Shown: positions 10,516 to 23,599, counted from the first letter of the stretch. The stretch: DNA of 64,000 nucleotides from Isoetes taiwanensis (GCA_021234155.1 JAJEKV010000317.1:64001-128000); one strand, 5' to 3'. Notes: generated from the letters alone by a model not told the origin. Translations and numbers: made by a program.

Positions 10516-13500
10516 AATGAGAATGAGAATGAGAATGATTTTTTATCGTCAACTGAGGCCAATCGGCCTATGGGACCCATAAGGGCTTGACAAACTTATT
10601 CTTGTCAGGGTTAAAAACCCAGCCCCAAAGGGTTTTCGAGGGAAAAACCGTGGCGTTAATAAGAATCTTTGTCAAAGCCGCAACAAGTATACATCAATGT
10701 TTATATACATGTCAAGTGTGTGCAGGGACATAGCTGATCTCGCATGTCCATAACCTCGAAGATATGATCCGACACCGATGGGATCTTTGTGCTCAATGTC
10801 ATATAACGGTGGCGGGCGACCAACTTCGACATATATCGTGTCGAATTTGATCATATCTTTGGGCAACTTTGAAAGGGTATGAGATTCATCCTCAATGACT
10901 CCCATTTGGCGGCATTGGCCGAGCACTGTCCTGGCGTGGCTCACCAATCCATCTGCTGTCTCAATTGAAGAAGATGATGTTGCAATGCGAATGGAGGCAA
11001 TGAGTCAGCGCCTTTTAGGTGGGCAGTGGAGTGCAGCGGAGGTAGCATTGCGGGCCTCGTTCCAATGTGGGATTTATGTGGCGGTAGGTGTGTTGTCTTG
11101 TTTCTGTTCAAGGGCATTGACATCCCAAAGCTTCTTCGAGGAAGCAATCGTCAAGATATATTGCCTCAAGCTATGGCGATCTACCTCTGTTTGCACATGT
11201 ATGCACATTGCTCACGCACATTCCATCTAGACAACCATTGAGCTCTCTTTTTTCCCTCAGCAAAGGGCCTTGGTGGCTGGCGGCTCCATTGCCATGATAT
11301 AAGCTAGTTTAGGGGAGGCGAGCATCGTCCATATTGACCACCTTCCACGAAAATAGACAATGTGGGCGATCAGGGGCCCTCACGAAGAGGCAAGAATCAC
11401 GTCTCCCCTTGTTAGAATTTGATATGGAATTTGTGGACTTCACCCCTAGTGCTTTCGTGCGTCTAAGAAGGCTACGGACTCGCTCCAAGTCATTTCAAGT
11501 AGCAAGTGATACTCTTTGGGCCCCATACTTCCACCAGGTATAAAGGGCGGGCTCCACTAAGACCAACCCGGCCGGCGTGATAGGCCAAATCATACAACTC
11601 GGCTCTATGACTATTGTTTTGCATTGCATATAGTGCCTTCCGGCCTACTTAGTCACTTCGTAGGCTGTATGGATGTGTCGAGTGCATAGTAGAAGGAAAC
11701 TCCACTCCCAAATATTTGTATGTGGATGCAACTTCCACATTTTGGCCTCGATGGCGGAAGGGAGGGACCCCGGTGGCGTAAAGATGATATGAAAACCACC
11801 TTAGTCTTGGCGGGGTTGCTGGCGCATATCGATTCGCTTGGCGAGATGTGTCGGAGGCATCGAGATGTATGTCGTTGCATGTCTGGCTGGTGTGTAAGCT
11901 AGGAGGTCCACATCATCCGGCATATATTATGATCGATGATCGATAGAAGGTGAGCTCCATCCCCCATTATCGGCAAAGCCAGCTCTCTAATTGATCAATG
12001 TAAAGCCCAAACAATGTTGTTGGGGGAGAGGGCATCCACGGCGAACCCGTCTTTGCTATCACATGGTTGGCTTGTTCCTACGCAAGCCCGACCGAGCATC
12101 TTTCGTTAGCACGTACAGCTGCGTTACGCAAATCTGAGGAACCCCGGTTGTTGCAGTCTTGCCCATAGTTTTTCGAGGCACGATTGTCAAGTCGCGCCGC
12201 CAAAATCCACAAAGCAACAATATAGATCGGCGCGGTTCCTGGCGTCTTCAATCGAGAGTTACTTAGCGTGAAGATGTGGTCAATGGTTGAGTCGCGGGGT
12301 GCGAATCCCTGCTGGTGAGGGGCCCGCACCTCTCTTTGCCTCGCCCAGCCCGTCAGCTGCTGCTCGAGAATCCACCAAGCAATTTTGCAAACCCGGCCCG
12401 GCCCGAGGCGGTGTGGGTCCACGCCCTTATATATGGGGAACAACTACGCTATTGGTCCACTGCAGCGGAAACCTTCATGTAATGCCTTGTTGAACAAGGC
12501 GGTCAACCTTGGTATTATGGGCGGTACCTGCCCCTTAAGCAATTACGCACGCATACCATCCAAGTCACGGGGCTTTCCCATTGGCAAGAGCTGCAAAGCC
12601 TTGTTCCGCGTCAGAATCTGTGATTTCCGATCGGGCCTTCTTGCAAGGGTAATCTTGCATATGCACCACGAGGTCATTATAGGCTGTTGCAAAAGTATTG
12701 TCTCCTTCGCTTTCGGTGATATTCCACGTGAACATCTTGGCTTTCTAACCCTTCGCGCCGAAGATGCAGGATGACGTTCGGGGAGGTAAAACATTTTCCT
12801 TTGATGTGCTGCAATGTACACGGCTTTCTTAGCTTTAAAAGGAAGATCGCGATCTTGTCCGCATGCATGGGCGTAGCGAGTGGTCGTGACTTGGCGAAGC
12901 CGGCGTTTGTGTTCCTTGCACTCGCATCAAACCATTGATTACATGGGAAGGTTGTGTTCACGGAGGTCCGTCGCGACGGCTTATCCCAAAAGCACCTCTG
13001 CCCATGATCCTAAGCACATCGGGTCCGGCCCTATCCTATCATTTGCTCTAGTGTAGGATATTGAAAAATTTCTGCCGAGGTCATCTATAAGCATCACGGG
13101 CATAAGCCCACATGTTCATAATCAATGCTTGGCTGAGACATGTGAGGAGTTGTTGCGGGGTTAGCATAACACTTAAAGCCAACTTCAAGTAAAGTGGTAA
13201 TTGGTGCAGTCGATCTCTTCATCCCTATTAGGCGTTCCCACACGAAAATGCTTGGCGACATGCATATCACGCTTCGGGCACCGGCACATAGTCCACCACA
13301 CTAGATCCGCCCCTGGTTTTTCCTGCCTACAAGTGCTCTTGCGGTGGAAGGCCGGCGTTGCTAGTCCATTGGTGATTACCCGGTCAAAGATATCTTTGAG
13401 CAAAAAGCAAGCGTCGACCATGGCGGCGTGACTGATTGATTGTCATCGATGTCGGTGGCCAAGCTCCTTCTCCCGAGGATGCAAGCGCAATATATCATCG

Positions 13501-13735
13501 GTCAAGGGATCAAATCTCATGGGTTGTTCTACCCGGTGCGCGCATTGAAGTCTCCAAGGGTATGACACGCCTTGCGCTTATCTTTAGCGTATGTCATCAT
13601 ATAGATCGACATAGGGGTCCCCCCTATCCACATCCGAAGTGGGTGTGATAGAAGTTGCTTTTCGCATGTGGAAAGTAGCGACCGCCACAAAGAGGGTGCC
13701 TCATCTGCGGTTTTACTGCACCCCCCAGTCACCGG
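10516..13735 (-). mobile_element. degenerate LINE (endonuclease + reverse transcriptase)
   Basis: Read on the minus strand, the order of domains is that of a non-LTR retrotransposon. An apurinic-type endonuclease motif (LGDFNARTG) lies near 13530-13560. An RT start block (MGKPRDLDGMRA) is near 12545-12580, GFAPRDSTIDHIFTL is near 12270-12320, TLFGLYIDQLESW is near 11990-12030, and a YADD-like block broken by one extra base is near 11920-11935. NPAKTKVVF follows near 11800. At the 3' end there is a small hairpin (GGCC-4 nt-GGCC) and a CATTCT-type microsatellite tail (10516-10540). The 5' end appears truncated near 13735, where AT-rich DNA starts. Frames change many times, so it is inactive. 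The YIDxLxxWL block matches the LINE at 59445-63490, so both belong to one clade. Confidence 0.75.
10517..10539 (-). repeat. microsatellite tail of LINE
   Basis: GAATGA-type units on the plus strand (CATTCT on the LINE strand) lie just beyond the 3' hairpin. This is the type of short-repeat tail that some LINE clades use instead of poly(A). Confidence 0.6.
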
Positions 13736-14934
13736 GTTGTGCTTATAAATGCGATTAATATTACCATTATTATTATGGATCGGCTTAAAACTATAACTAT
13801 TTTTAATCTTTGGTTGTTGTGTGGGGTTTTTGCTGAGCAATGGCAAGTATAGTATTTTTGGGACCTTATAGCATGTATAAAGATTAAATTCTTTACCTAA
13901 GTATGCATGCAAATAATAGAAATAGAGCTAAAGTGTAAATGGATTAGATAAGCATGTGATAATATGGCTGATGCATGCACATGGTATTTAATGTGATGGT
14001 ATTAGCTACAATTGCTTTGTTGGAAACATGGTTGCAATATACTAAACTCTAATATGAGTAGCTAATAGTGGTAGATAGCTACTAGTGTAGCTAAAATTGT
14101 TGTAGAACTTAGTCATTTGATGCTAAAAGCAAATTATAGAAGGATTGCTAAAGTGTTGATGGTTTAGATAAGCATGTGATAATGTGGCTGAAGCATGCAT
14201 ATGAAGCTTAACTTAATTTACAGTAGCTGTACTGGGAAAAGGGTTGCATTATGCTGAACATGGTTTTAAATGTTTATCAAACAGTGGTATATTGTTGCTG
14301 GCCATTATAAGGGTATCTAAGATGGCTTATAGAATGACAACCTGATAGTCTAACAATTATGTAAAGAGATTTGAAGTGAGGATATACATGTTGTGTTGTG
14401 ATTGTGTAAGAGGCTGATCTGCAGGATTATAAGAACAGATGGATAATTAATGCATCAGCTACACTATATTGCAGTAGATAGAGTTTGCTTTCAGGTGATG
14501 GTCTGAGTGGTTTACTCAAGTGAATAGATTGAATAGAACAAGTCCTCTACTCTCTGTTTTGTTACAAGTAGCTGGATTTACGCCTTTCGGATGGAAGATA
14601 TGACGTGAAGTTTCTACATTTGTACTCTGACAATGTCATAATGATTGTAAGATAAACTTGATAAAGGTAATTTACTTGCTCATAATATTAGTTAGGGCAG
14701 TATTATGCTGGAAACAAAAGTGTATTATGGCTGTCATGGAATTTCAAAGATTGAATATTTGGAAACGATGACATTGTCTATGTCTTAAGTCATATGCACC
14801 TGTATGTCTTAAGGACTGCATATTTGTTTTTCAAGTATAATGGTTCGGGTTGACCTGACCTAAAGGGTTTTTTTTTTTAGATTTACAGTAAGAGTTCTTT
14901 GTAGACAATATTTGTTGTAGTCTGTGTTAAGTTG
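13736..14934. other. AT-rich region, downstream of Helitron helicase; internal duplication
   Basis: No gene seen. A block containing AGATAAGCATGTGATAAT and ATGGCTGA.GCATGCA occurs twice (about 13930-14000 and 14150-14215). The 3' end of the minus-strand autonomous Helitron should lie here or further left, but I could not find a convincing hairpin plus CTRR. Confidence 0.45.
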
Positions 14935-16900
14935 TTAGCATCCAAGAGGATTAGGACATCCTATTTTCTTCGTACGTGGTGTAAGTGCTGCATACAATTG
15001 TCCATGCGCGAAAACTTCAGTCCCTAGATCTAGGACTGAGTCCTAGGCAGCTATTGAACATCGTTGAGTATGCTGGGCGTAATGGAAGTTGTCTTCGATG
15101 GATTGTCCATGGACGATTGTCTGGTTGAGCGAAGAAGTCGACTTGGGAGATAGGATGAATATTTCCTTGATGTTGTGGTTCATCTATAAGCAACTTGATA
15201 GTGACAAATCTATTATGTGTTGAAGAGCATTTTTGTGAGATGGTATATTGTATTGGGTTTTAATTGAAGTTCGTGTTGAGGGCGTGCTGGATGATTGTAG
15301 CCATTAAGGAAGTCCGTCGTTGCCATTGGATGGTCCTCTATAAGTTGGTTGTTCTCTGTAAGTCTATCAACACTAAAATAGCTCTTTGGGTGTCCTGGAA
15401 GGATTTGTAGGATAGAATTGTTGAATGCGTCGATGGTGATGTTTTTGGGAGATAAGAAGGCTCTTTTTTCACAAATTTCTGGTTTACTAAGCATGTCTTG
15501 GTTGTAGAGGAAGTCAATGGCATCTTGAATGGTGATAGTTGTTTTGAATAGTGTCAATGGGACGTATTCAAGTAGGCTACCTTTGCCGACGACATCGACA
15601 AAATGTATGAGTTCAGTGTCCGCGGCATTTCTTACCGATTCGTTCAGTTGAAATACATCAAAATGATTCCATAGAGGCAAAGACATGATGGAGGCATTTA
15701 TTGTTGCAGTCTTTCCTGCTTTTTTTACGATGGGTGCTCCTGCTGCAATGAATAACTTTCCTCTGAAAGGTAGGCCTGTATTTGTGAATTTTTGCAGAAG
15801 TACGCAATTGCTTCTATAACTGCTCTATTTGCCATTGGAAATTCATCCCATATGATAGCCCTAGCTTCTTTGATGAGCAATGCTCTTGCGAAGTGTGGGT
15901 CGAGTAGAGAATGGAGGTTGATATTATTTTCTACTACAGGTATTTGAAACAATGAGTGTGCGGTTCTTCCACCAGGGTATAGTAATGATGCTAGTACTGT
16001 TGTTGCACAGGGAAGCACTATTTGTCTTAGTCCTTGTATGTGTAAGGAGAAAGTGTTAAGCACATATGTTTTTCCAGTACCTGCCTTACCATAGATGAAG
16101 AGTGGTTTAAGTTGATGCTTGTTGTTGAGAATATTTTGCATTTCAATGTAGACTGATGTCTGATTTGGCTTCATGTTTTGAAACATAATGGAGCTTTTGT
16201 CAAGGTATTCTTCGTCGTGGAGGAATTTCGCGAGCTCGTTTTGGATTTCTCTACATGGTATTTGGCAAACAGGTAGACCAAATGCTACAGTGCTAGTTGA
16301 TATTGTTTCAAGATGTTATTGATAGCTAGGAGGGCCTCGTTGCTTGTAGTAGACTCATCTCCTTGGTACTGATCAAGGAAGTCAGATGTCATTTGATGTT
16401 GGAAGGTTTCCCATAGTTGCAAGGCTGGTCCACCGAGTATGAGAAGTGCAAATAAGAATCTGAGTTGTGGTGGGGTTTGAAGATACGATATTGCCTCTTT
16501 CATTATTTTGTTTGATTCAGTTGTCGGCGCGATCAGGCCCATAGCTTGAGCAGTTTCTTGGTAGGTTTCATAGTGTTGACCATCATGGATTCTGAGCTCT
16601 TCCCAAGAACATCCAGGTTTGTGGAGAAGGATGGTTTTTAACTAGAATGGTTCTCCAACCTTTGGGAGTAGCAAGCATATTCTGCAGATGAGCTGTCCTC
16701 TTGATGTTCATGGACAATATTTCCCGTTGCACCTGGATATTGTTGTTCGAGTTGATCAGATGAGTACAACATAGTGCCTGGTTTGTAACTCTCGTTGTAA
16801 TCAATGTAGATGATTGAATCAAACTCAGGGGCGAGTGGACGTAGAAAGTATCTATCTCATATGGAGATTCCAACATTTGTCATGGATGTTTTTGCAAACT
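14935..16900 (-). pseudogene. Helitron PIF1-like helicase domain
   Basis: Walker A (FIYGKAGTGKTYVLNT) is at about 16060-16110 and Walker B (IIWDEFPMAN) is near 15830-15860. The part at 15213-15686 has SLPLWNHFDVFQLNESVRN and ILPGHPKSYFSVDRLTEN, both typical of Helitron helicases. After a frame change the C-terminal motifs continue: PWTIHRRQLPLRPAYS near 15070-15115 and VFAHGQLYAALT near 14965-15005, ending at the TAA in 14935-14937. The block at 16285-16542 (PPQLRFLFALLILGGPALQLWE) corresponds to the linker before the helicase. Frameshifts lie near 15220, and there is a TGA near 15005. The fold and order are clear; activity is lost. Confidence 0.82.
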
Positions 16901-16960
16901 GTGGTCTGTTTTGTCTTTCGAGATGTAAAGGGAGACATTTGACTGATCCATGTCATTCAA

Positions 16961-18935
16961 TCATGTGATATGACATGATTCTCCATCCTGCTTCCATGGA
17001 GGACAAATAGCGTGCAGAGATGTAGTCTTGAATTTCGGTCCTCTGTTCCGATTGTTTCTATTAGGTTGATCTGCGGCTTGATGTGTTATATTGGACATAT
17101 CATGTGTTGATGATGATGGTTTATGGTCGACATTGATGTGAAATTGAGTGGTATCAAGACATTTATAGATGTATCCGTTAAGATATGCAAATATATGGAC
17201 CATCGATGCAATGTCCACGTATACGTGACAGTCCATTTCTTATAGTAAGAATGGAATGTATGGAACGACATTCACATCTGCCTCCGTCTGTCTTCTGTAT
17301 TGCACATATCCCTTCTCGTCTACGTATGTTGTTGGATTTATAGGCTTTGCATAATGATAACAACATCTATTATTGTCTTTTAGGCATCGTTTTGTATGGC
17401 TATGGATCATGTACTTTTCCACCTGCACTCACAATACTGGATCTGCTGGTAGTTCCGAACAATTGACTTGGTCAATCATATTGACAGGAATATCATGCTC
17501 AGTTTTGACAACAATATGTGCATGTGGGAGCCCTCTTTTTTGGAATTCGATGACATACATGGACCCAAAAAATTGCGGATAAGATTCTTTGTATATTGGA
17601 CTCGTTCGTGACATGCTCGAATGACAATGATTTCAATGTCTGATGCATTTTGTCCAGGCATTAGTTTAGACTTTATTTCTGGCCATACAGGATTAGTTGT
17701 CATGGTTATGAATAAAGTTGGCTTTCCTTTTACTCTTGCAAGTGCAAGTGCAAGTGTGTCGGCTACTTGAACATTGCACCATCGTTTGCAACCTAAAAAG
17801 GAGGCATGCAATATTTCACGTCGAGTAATCTCATCTTCGTCATCAATGAAGTCTTCTTCATGTTGCATCAGATTGTGTCTAGCCTTATGTTGCAATATTT
17901 CATTGCAAAGTCTGCCCAGTAGCAAGAAGCGGTGTTCATGCAATAGTCTGGTTCGATACTGATCTTGTGTTTCGTATGTAGGGTTAAGAATACTGATGAA
18001 TACTGGTATGTGTTCACTTCGCATCCAAATTGCTGCACTTCTTGGTTTGATTGTGATACTGTCATTGGCATGCATTATGCCGGCAATCTCACCCGATGAT
18101 GTTGGATCTGCAAGCGTCAGTGTTGCGTGTGAAGCATGCAACTCTTTGACTGTTCGCAACTCTTTGATGTAAGGATTAATAACGTCTACTGTCATAACAA
18201 TTTGCATGATCCAAGCAGCCGGTATCTGTCTCTCAACAGCAATTACATATCGATGAGCATCGCCGAATATGTACCTATGCAGAGTATTATTTGGCTCATT
18301 TGTAGATAGAAGACGATGATATGTTCGGCCCATGATTGCAAGGGCTGACGGTGTTTTTAAGGTGACAAAGTCGCCTTTAACACCAAGTGTAGTGAAGCAG
18401 AATAGGTTGTTAATCACGGGTGAGTTTATTGCAAATTTGTGCATTGAATATAGGTTCTCTAACTGTTGTGGAAGTTGCTCAAGAGGTGGAAGCGAGTGAC
18501 GACCATTGTTGCAACAAAAAGTAGGGCTCTCGGTGTTTAGGAGTTGGATATAACACATTTCACATGTCTTACTCCATTTCAGAGGTTCATGATCTATGTG
18601 TCTCAGGCAATGTTCCATTTTTTTTTGAATTGGGCCTGCCAATGATGACTCGATCTTGATGGAATGAGAATTAGAGAACTTGAAACTTGCCTTTGTTGTT
18701 CCATGGGGATTTCATTTGCAATAACAATCCCTATGGAACTTGTCTGATTAGACAAAGACGTATCGTTCTTTGGTTCGTCAAATATCTGTCTGTCAACCAT
18801 TCGAGGTGCATTGGTCTCTAGTCTCTTTCGAGCTTGATAATTTCTTTGGCACTCACGACGGTAAAGGATTTTGTTTATCTGAGCATCGGTAAGATGCTCA
18901 GAATTTTTGGCTCAGGTAGCCTATTAAGGGAAAGG
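16961..18935 (-). pseudogene. Helitron Rep (HUH nuclease) and N-terminal domain
   Basis: A 388-residue open stretch (17476-18642) contains the Helitron-like N domain and ends with Rep motif 1 (FITMTTNPVWPEI). The next frame (17429-17614) has the metal-binding HUH motif in EFQKRGLPHAHIVV, at about 17516-17524. The following frame (17240-17428) has VEKYMIHSH...YVQYRR...VVPYIPFLL. The 16961-17236 stretch has the two catalytic tyrosines in AYLNGYIYK (about 17171-17185). N-terminal text continues to about 18935 (RRECQRNYQARKR). All catalytic residues are still readable, but at least three frameshifts separate them. Confidence 0.82.
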
Positions 18936-18943
18936 TTTTATTA

Positions 18944-18977
18944 TCTCTACTAGAAAAAGGGCCTAGCGTTGCTGGGC
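18944..18977 (+). repeat. Helitron 5' terminus with subterminal palindrome
   Basis: A precedes TCTCTACTAG; the palindrome GCCTAGCGTTGCTGGGC (7 bp stem with one mismatch, 3 nt loop) follows. Read on the other strand this would also pass as hairpin plus CTAG, so orientation rests on the TCTCTACTA match and on the paired end at 41532. Confidence 0.65.
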
Positions 18978-20570
18978 TTTTCCCCGAGCATAAGTTCAAA
19001 AATTAGTAATAAAAATTTGATTGTTGAACATCTAAAGGGCAAAATGTTGAGAACATATTAAAGTTTGATATGTATAATGGTAATGGTAATGCATAGTCTA
19101 GCTCTTTTAAATCCTTTCATTCATCTCCTAAGATAAAGTTTTAGCATCTACCTAGTCTGGCAAATATTGGTTGGTGTGCAAGAGTTATGGAAGAAGTTTC
19201 AAGCATTTTAGTCAACCTACAGCGAACTCCAAAGATTAAAGTGGCAGTTGTGCCATGGCTTTCCTTTTAAAACATAGAATAAATACACAAGGCACATGAG
19301 TATTTTCACTATCACTACATATATAAAACAGTCTTATTTTTTGTTTGAGGGTAATATTTCCATCCCGGAAAAATCCTTAGCACAACACGTGTACTTGAAG
19401 AAAATAACTAAAAATTTTAAAAAGAATGACGTCACCATAGGTTATGATACGATAACCTAATTCTTGCAGATCAACTGCATTTATGGCGAATCCCCTATTC
19501 TTCCATAGCCACAGGTGTTTAGAGCTTCGCATTCTTCATTCTCATCCGCCTCTTTTCGAAAGCTCAGACTACCCAAAGAAAGGTGAGGTGTTGAAGGGGC
19601 ACTTTCAAAAGACAGTTCGCTCATCCCAAATCTTCTGCTTTTAAAGCTTTCAAAGTGTGCCCGGATTTGTACCAATCGAAGCAGAATTCAAATGGGGGAC
19701 CCCAAATAGGGCTTTATCTACTCAGAACCTTCTTTTGTAGAGATGTTTTTGTGGCAGGACAAAAAATGAACTCAAAACCAAAATCGGCATTTGCATGCTA
19801 CATAGAATAAACACACAAGGCACATGAGTATTCTATATTATAAGGATGTAATTTGGTCAAACATGCATTGCATATATCAGAAACTAAAATTGAACTAGAG
19901 AAACTAAGGCACATCGTAAAATAAAAGATATTCATCTAGAGAAACTAAGGCACATCGTAAAATAAAAGATATTCATCTGTGTCATGATATTGATACACTT
20001 TACAAATATGAATATCATTTTACATATGAGAAGATTGTTGCTAGAATTCTTAGTGTTCTGTAGGCAAGGATAGAGTTCATCTTGTTTTTTTTTCTTTGGA
20101 TTGCCTAATTGGGTAATATTCACTATGTGCACTGAACTCTAATTTTAATGATTGGAGATTAGGGCAATCGAGTTGAAGCATAACTTAGATGTGGAATAAG
20201 TAACTCAATAGATCCATTTTTAGACATGTTGTGAAAACCTTAGATGTGGAATAAGTCACTCAATAAATTCAATTGTAGACATAATGCAGTAGAATTACCA
20301 GTGGAACATTAGTGTTTTGATCTTATAGCTTTGTTTTAGTGAATGCATCTAAAACTTATTCTAGGAACATAGAGATGTCATATTCTACAAAAAAAAGTTT
20401 GTCATATGTAAGAAAATCAGTAGTATACCTCATTGGTAAGGAACGCCTACATAGCGTGAGCACTAAAAACAAAATAGCGAACCTAATCAACTATTGTCTT
20501 TGCAAAACATAATGTACATAGTAGCAAAATATTAGAGATGGTGGGTGCTCCAAGGAACATACATTATCTA
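18978..20570. other. AT-rich Helitron interior with small duplications
   Basis: Three short duplications are visible. A block with CACAAGGCACATGAGTATT is at about 19288 and 19813. A 43 bp tandem unit starting CTAGAGAAACTAAGG lies at 19893-19978. CTTAGATGTGGAATAAGT is at about 20183 and 20240. A minus-strand open stretch (19481-19675; SELSFESAPSTPHLSLGSLS) could be a further captured exon but is unrecognised. Confidence 0.45.
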
Positions 20571-21708
20571 TTTACTAATCATGCCGATATGTGTGCAAGA
20601 ACCTTCTTAATAGAATTGACCGTAACTGGATGATATCTGCATGAAGCACATTATTGCAACCCTTGTTTAATCAAAAACTCTTATTGAAGCAATTACAAAA
20701 CTAAAAGTAGCCATACCTTTTGCACCCCTCCTTGCTCAAGAGCTTGCACAAGTTCAACAAAATAAGGACCAGCTGATTGTTGCCTCCCAGAATGCTCAAT
20801 AACATCGGTAATGATTATGACTGTTGGAAACATAGATCCAAGTGTCAGCTCATGTAATGTTTTCACCATTTTCCATTTCTGTTCATCGTCATTGATCATT
20901 GGTAAATCATCTATCAATAATAGACTTGTTAATTTCTGTGTCTTTTTCCCTGACTTCTGGGACTCAATGACATTGGCAACTATGGATATTTCCTTGCTCG
21001 CTCACCAAATGCTTCAAAGTTATCAAGCTTTGAATTATATCCTCCTATATGAAATCATAAATTTAGTACAAAGATAGATAGCACAAGCTACAAAAACTTC
21101 ATTTCCCAAGTGCTTGACACCTAGTTTATTGTCTCTTCTACTCAGCTGCTACAATTAGGTAATGGAAGGACCATAGCTTGAAAAGCATTCTATTAGGAAA
21201 GATTTGAATGCCAACAGAGCTATATGAGATTATTATCAGAAAGTCCCAGAAAAACAACACAAACCTGTAGTTCCATAGTGGTTAAATATTCCTTCCAAAG
21301 AGTTGGAGTTGGTGTCGTCCATTCAAAAAGCTCAAAATTCATCTCATCTGCTAAGACTAAATTACTCTTGCTGAATAAGGATACAAAGGGAAGCATATAA
21401 AGGAAACTATTGATAAAGAACAATGGTGGCATCTACTTTACGGCAAATGAAGCCCATCCCTCTCCGCACCTTATCTAGTAACAAGAAGGGATCTTGGAAA
21501 TTTAAACTTATGCTTGCCCCAATGCAAATTATCAGTCTGGTGTATAGAGATAAGAAGTTTCAAGATTTGAACCGTTTTACCAACTCTAGTAAGCCCGGTC
21601 AACAATAAAACCCGGCTTCTGTGAGATGACTGTCAGAGAGAGAATACAAAATATTAACCACGATATACATATATGCATGCTTATTGAATACTGAATGACT
21701 GCAATAAC

Positions 21709-21713
21709 GATAT
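21709..21713. repeat. target-site duplication, left (GATAT)
   Basis: GATAT directly precedes the TGTGACG start of the left LTR. The same five bases follow the right LTR. Confidence 0.85.
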
Positions 21714-23391
21714 TGTGACGTTCGGACAATATACGGCTCCGGGGGCGTATATTATAACGCCGCGTCAGCGCATTACCGCCACCCGATTGGCGGTATGCGT
21801 AGCGTATAGCCAAGTGGGTAGCCCCTAGGGGGCAACTTGCTAAGAATGTGCATTAGTATTAATGTGCACATTTTCCAATGTACACATTAATGTGGGCACA
21901 CATTTCCATGTGGCCACTTGATGCCAAGTGGGCCATACCCATAGGTGCAATTAATGTGCACATTTTCCAATGTACACATTCATTAATGTGCACACATTTC
22001 CATGTGGGCACATTTGGCCACCTAACCCTTAAGGGCAAGTGGGCCCATTCCCAATTATCCCACATGCCAAAGGGGATGGTGGAAACCCTAGCCAACCCCC
22101 TTGTCTATATAGGGTTGGAAACCCTAGCTAACCTAATTTTAGATTTTGGGGCTTGAACTTCTGTTTTTGGCCGCCTCAGCGACCAAAACCGCATCGAACT
22201 TGATTTTGGGAGAATTGCAACCTTAGTTTCTCTAGATTCGGCGTTTTGTTGAGGATGGTGGAGGCTCAGTCGGGGAGGAGCCCCTCAAGGATGGGGTATT
22301 TGGCCAATTAGATAGTCTAAACCCTATTTTAGGCATTGAATCGGTGGGTTTAGCCTATTAGATTGCCCATAGCGGGCCTCTAGATCCTTAGATAGCACAT
22401 TCTAACTAAAGAACCTAACTCTATGTTGTAGATTAGATTTAGTTCTTTAGTTCTCTGTGAAATATATGGATGATGCATCTCTATGAACTCCCTTGTATTG
22501 GGAAGGGGGTAGAGACCTAAAGCTTTGTAGTTGATGCTCCTAGAGTAGCCTCTCTAGCACACTTTGTAGATGCGGCTGTGCACAAGAGCCACACCTACAG
22601 GTTGTGGGTGAAGGGGCAGACTGGCTTATAAGGAGGTTCATGTTCGACTCTTGAGCGACCCTATGGTGTGTTAATGCTTGGGGGTCTTTGTGACTAGGTC
22701 TAATGGCTTGCCGCTGCGTGTGGGCAAGGCATGGGCTCGACACTTTCGTGAGGTGGTGAATATGACCTTCCATTGAGTTCAAGTCGGATAAGGCGGTGGC
22801 CCTCTAGTCACCTTGAGTCGGCATTGTAGATCTCACGGAGGAGAAATCCCTACCGCCCCCATCGGGCGGGGAGATGTAACCCAGGATATAGCCCCCTTGG
22901 CTATGCATCCGGGCGGGCTACGGTCAGTCCCAACACTTTTCAGCCTACTGCAAAGTGTGTGAGGAGGAGGGGCGGATGGAGTGGACAACCCTAGGCCATG
23001 TTCTTATGCCGGCCAAATCCATTGCCATGAATTTCATGCGCAATGAACTCGGAGACCCAAGCTTGTCGGTCCATCCCCATTATGCGAGCCTTGGGTAGGA
23101 TTCCCTATGTGAGGTCTTGATCTTTGTCTATGCAGATATGTGGAGGACCATCGCCATTGATGGTCATATGATGTTGATGTATGTGCTACTTGACATGTAT
23201 GTTTACGCTTCCGCAGACTAGGTAGGCCCCGAGGGAGGCGGGGTGCAATGACCCTTCCACTCTTCCCCTTTGGAACCCGTCACGGTTCGCGGTGTCATGT
23301 GGAGGGCCCAGTATTAGCATGGAGTGGTATGAGGGATGAACTCTGTTTGTATACGGTGAGGGGGCACCGTATCGCAGTAAGGGGGCGTACG
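21714..23391 (+). repeat. 5' LTR of chromovirus
   Basis: It starts TGTGACGTTCGG and aligns over its length with 32198-33871. A TATA motif (TCTATATAGG) is near 22103, the expected U3/R boundary. U3 holds a duplicated block of about 50 bp (ATGTGCACATTTTCCAATGT) at about 21864 and 21954. The right edge is placed by the primer site at 23393. Confidence 0.85.
22103..22112 (+). promoter_or_regulatory. TATA box of 5' LTR
   Basis: TCTATATAGG is present in both LTRs (the second copy is near 32580) at the same place. Confidence 0.6.
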
Positions 23392-23392
23392 G

Positions 23393-23403
23393 TGGTATCG
23401 AGC
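23393..23403 (+). promoter_or_regulatory. primer binding site, initiator tRNA-Met type
   Basis: TGGTATCGAGC follows the 5' LTR after one or two bases. The plant consensus is TGGTATCAGAGC, so one A is missing here. Confidence 0.8.
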
Positions 23404-23599
23404 TATGTTCTTGGAGACCAAGAGCAAAGCACTGGCCATGTTCCCAGTAGCACTAACTTGATAGGATCCTCAAACCTCGAAAAATGAGAAAATTTTTCTC
23501 ATTTTGTAGTTTATCTTAAGCTAGTAGCAGTTAAAAAGAATAGAAGCGTAAAAAAAAGACTAAAATTGATGAGCCAACATCAAAAAAAAGTAGGGTGGT

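Larger units (their letters stand above)
14935..18935 (-). mobile_element. autonomous Helitron, coding part, decayed
   Basis: The minus strand carries the full domain order of a plant RepHel protein: Helitron N-terminal domain, HUH/two-tyrosine Rep nuclease, then a PIF1-like helicase. Such proteins drive rolling-circle transposition. The coding text is spread over several frames with stops, so it cannot make one protein as it stands. The right side is cut close to the left end of the second Helitron at 18944. Neither true terminus of this element was identified. Confidence 0.8.

Noticed and set aside
17774-17962. Plus-strand open stretch opposite the Helitron Rep gene
   Set aside because: Shadow of the minus-strand Rep coding sequence; no motif of its own.
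18950-18977. Read on the minus strand, hairpin plus CTAG as a Helitron 3' end
   Set aside because: It does fit in isolation, but the far end at 41559 then has no TC start on the minus strand, while the plus-strand reading gives proper ends on both sides.
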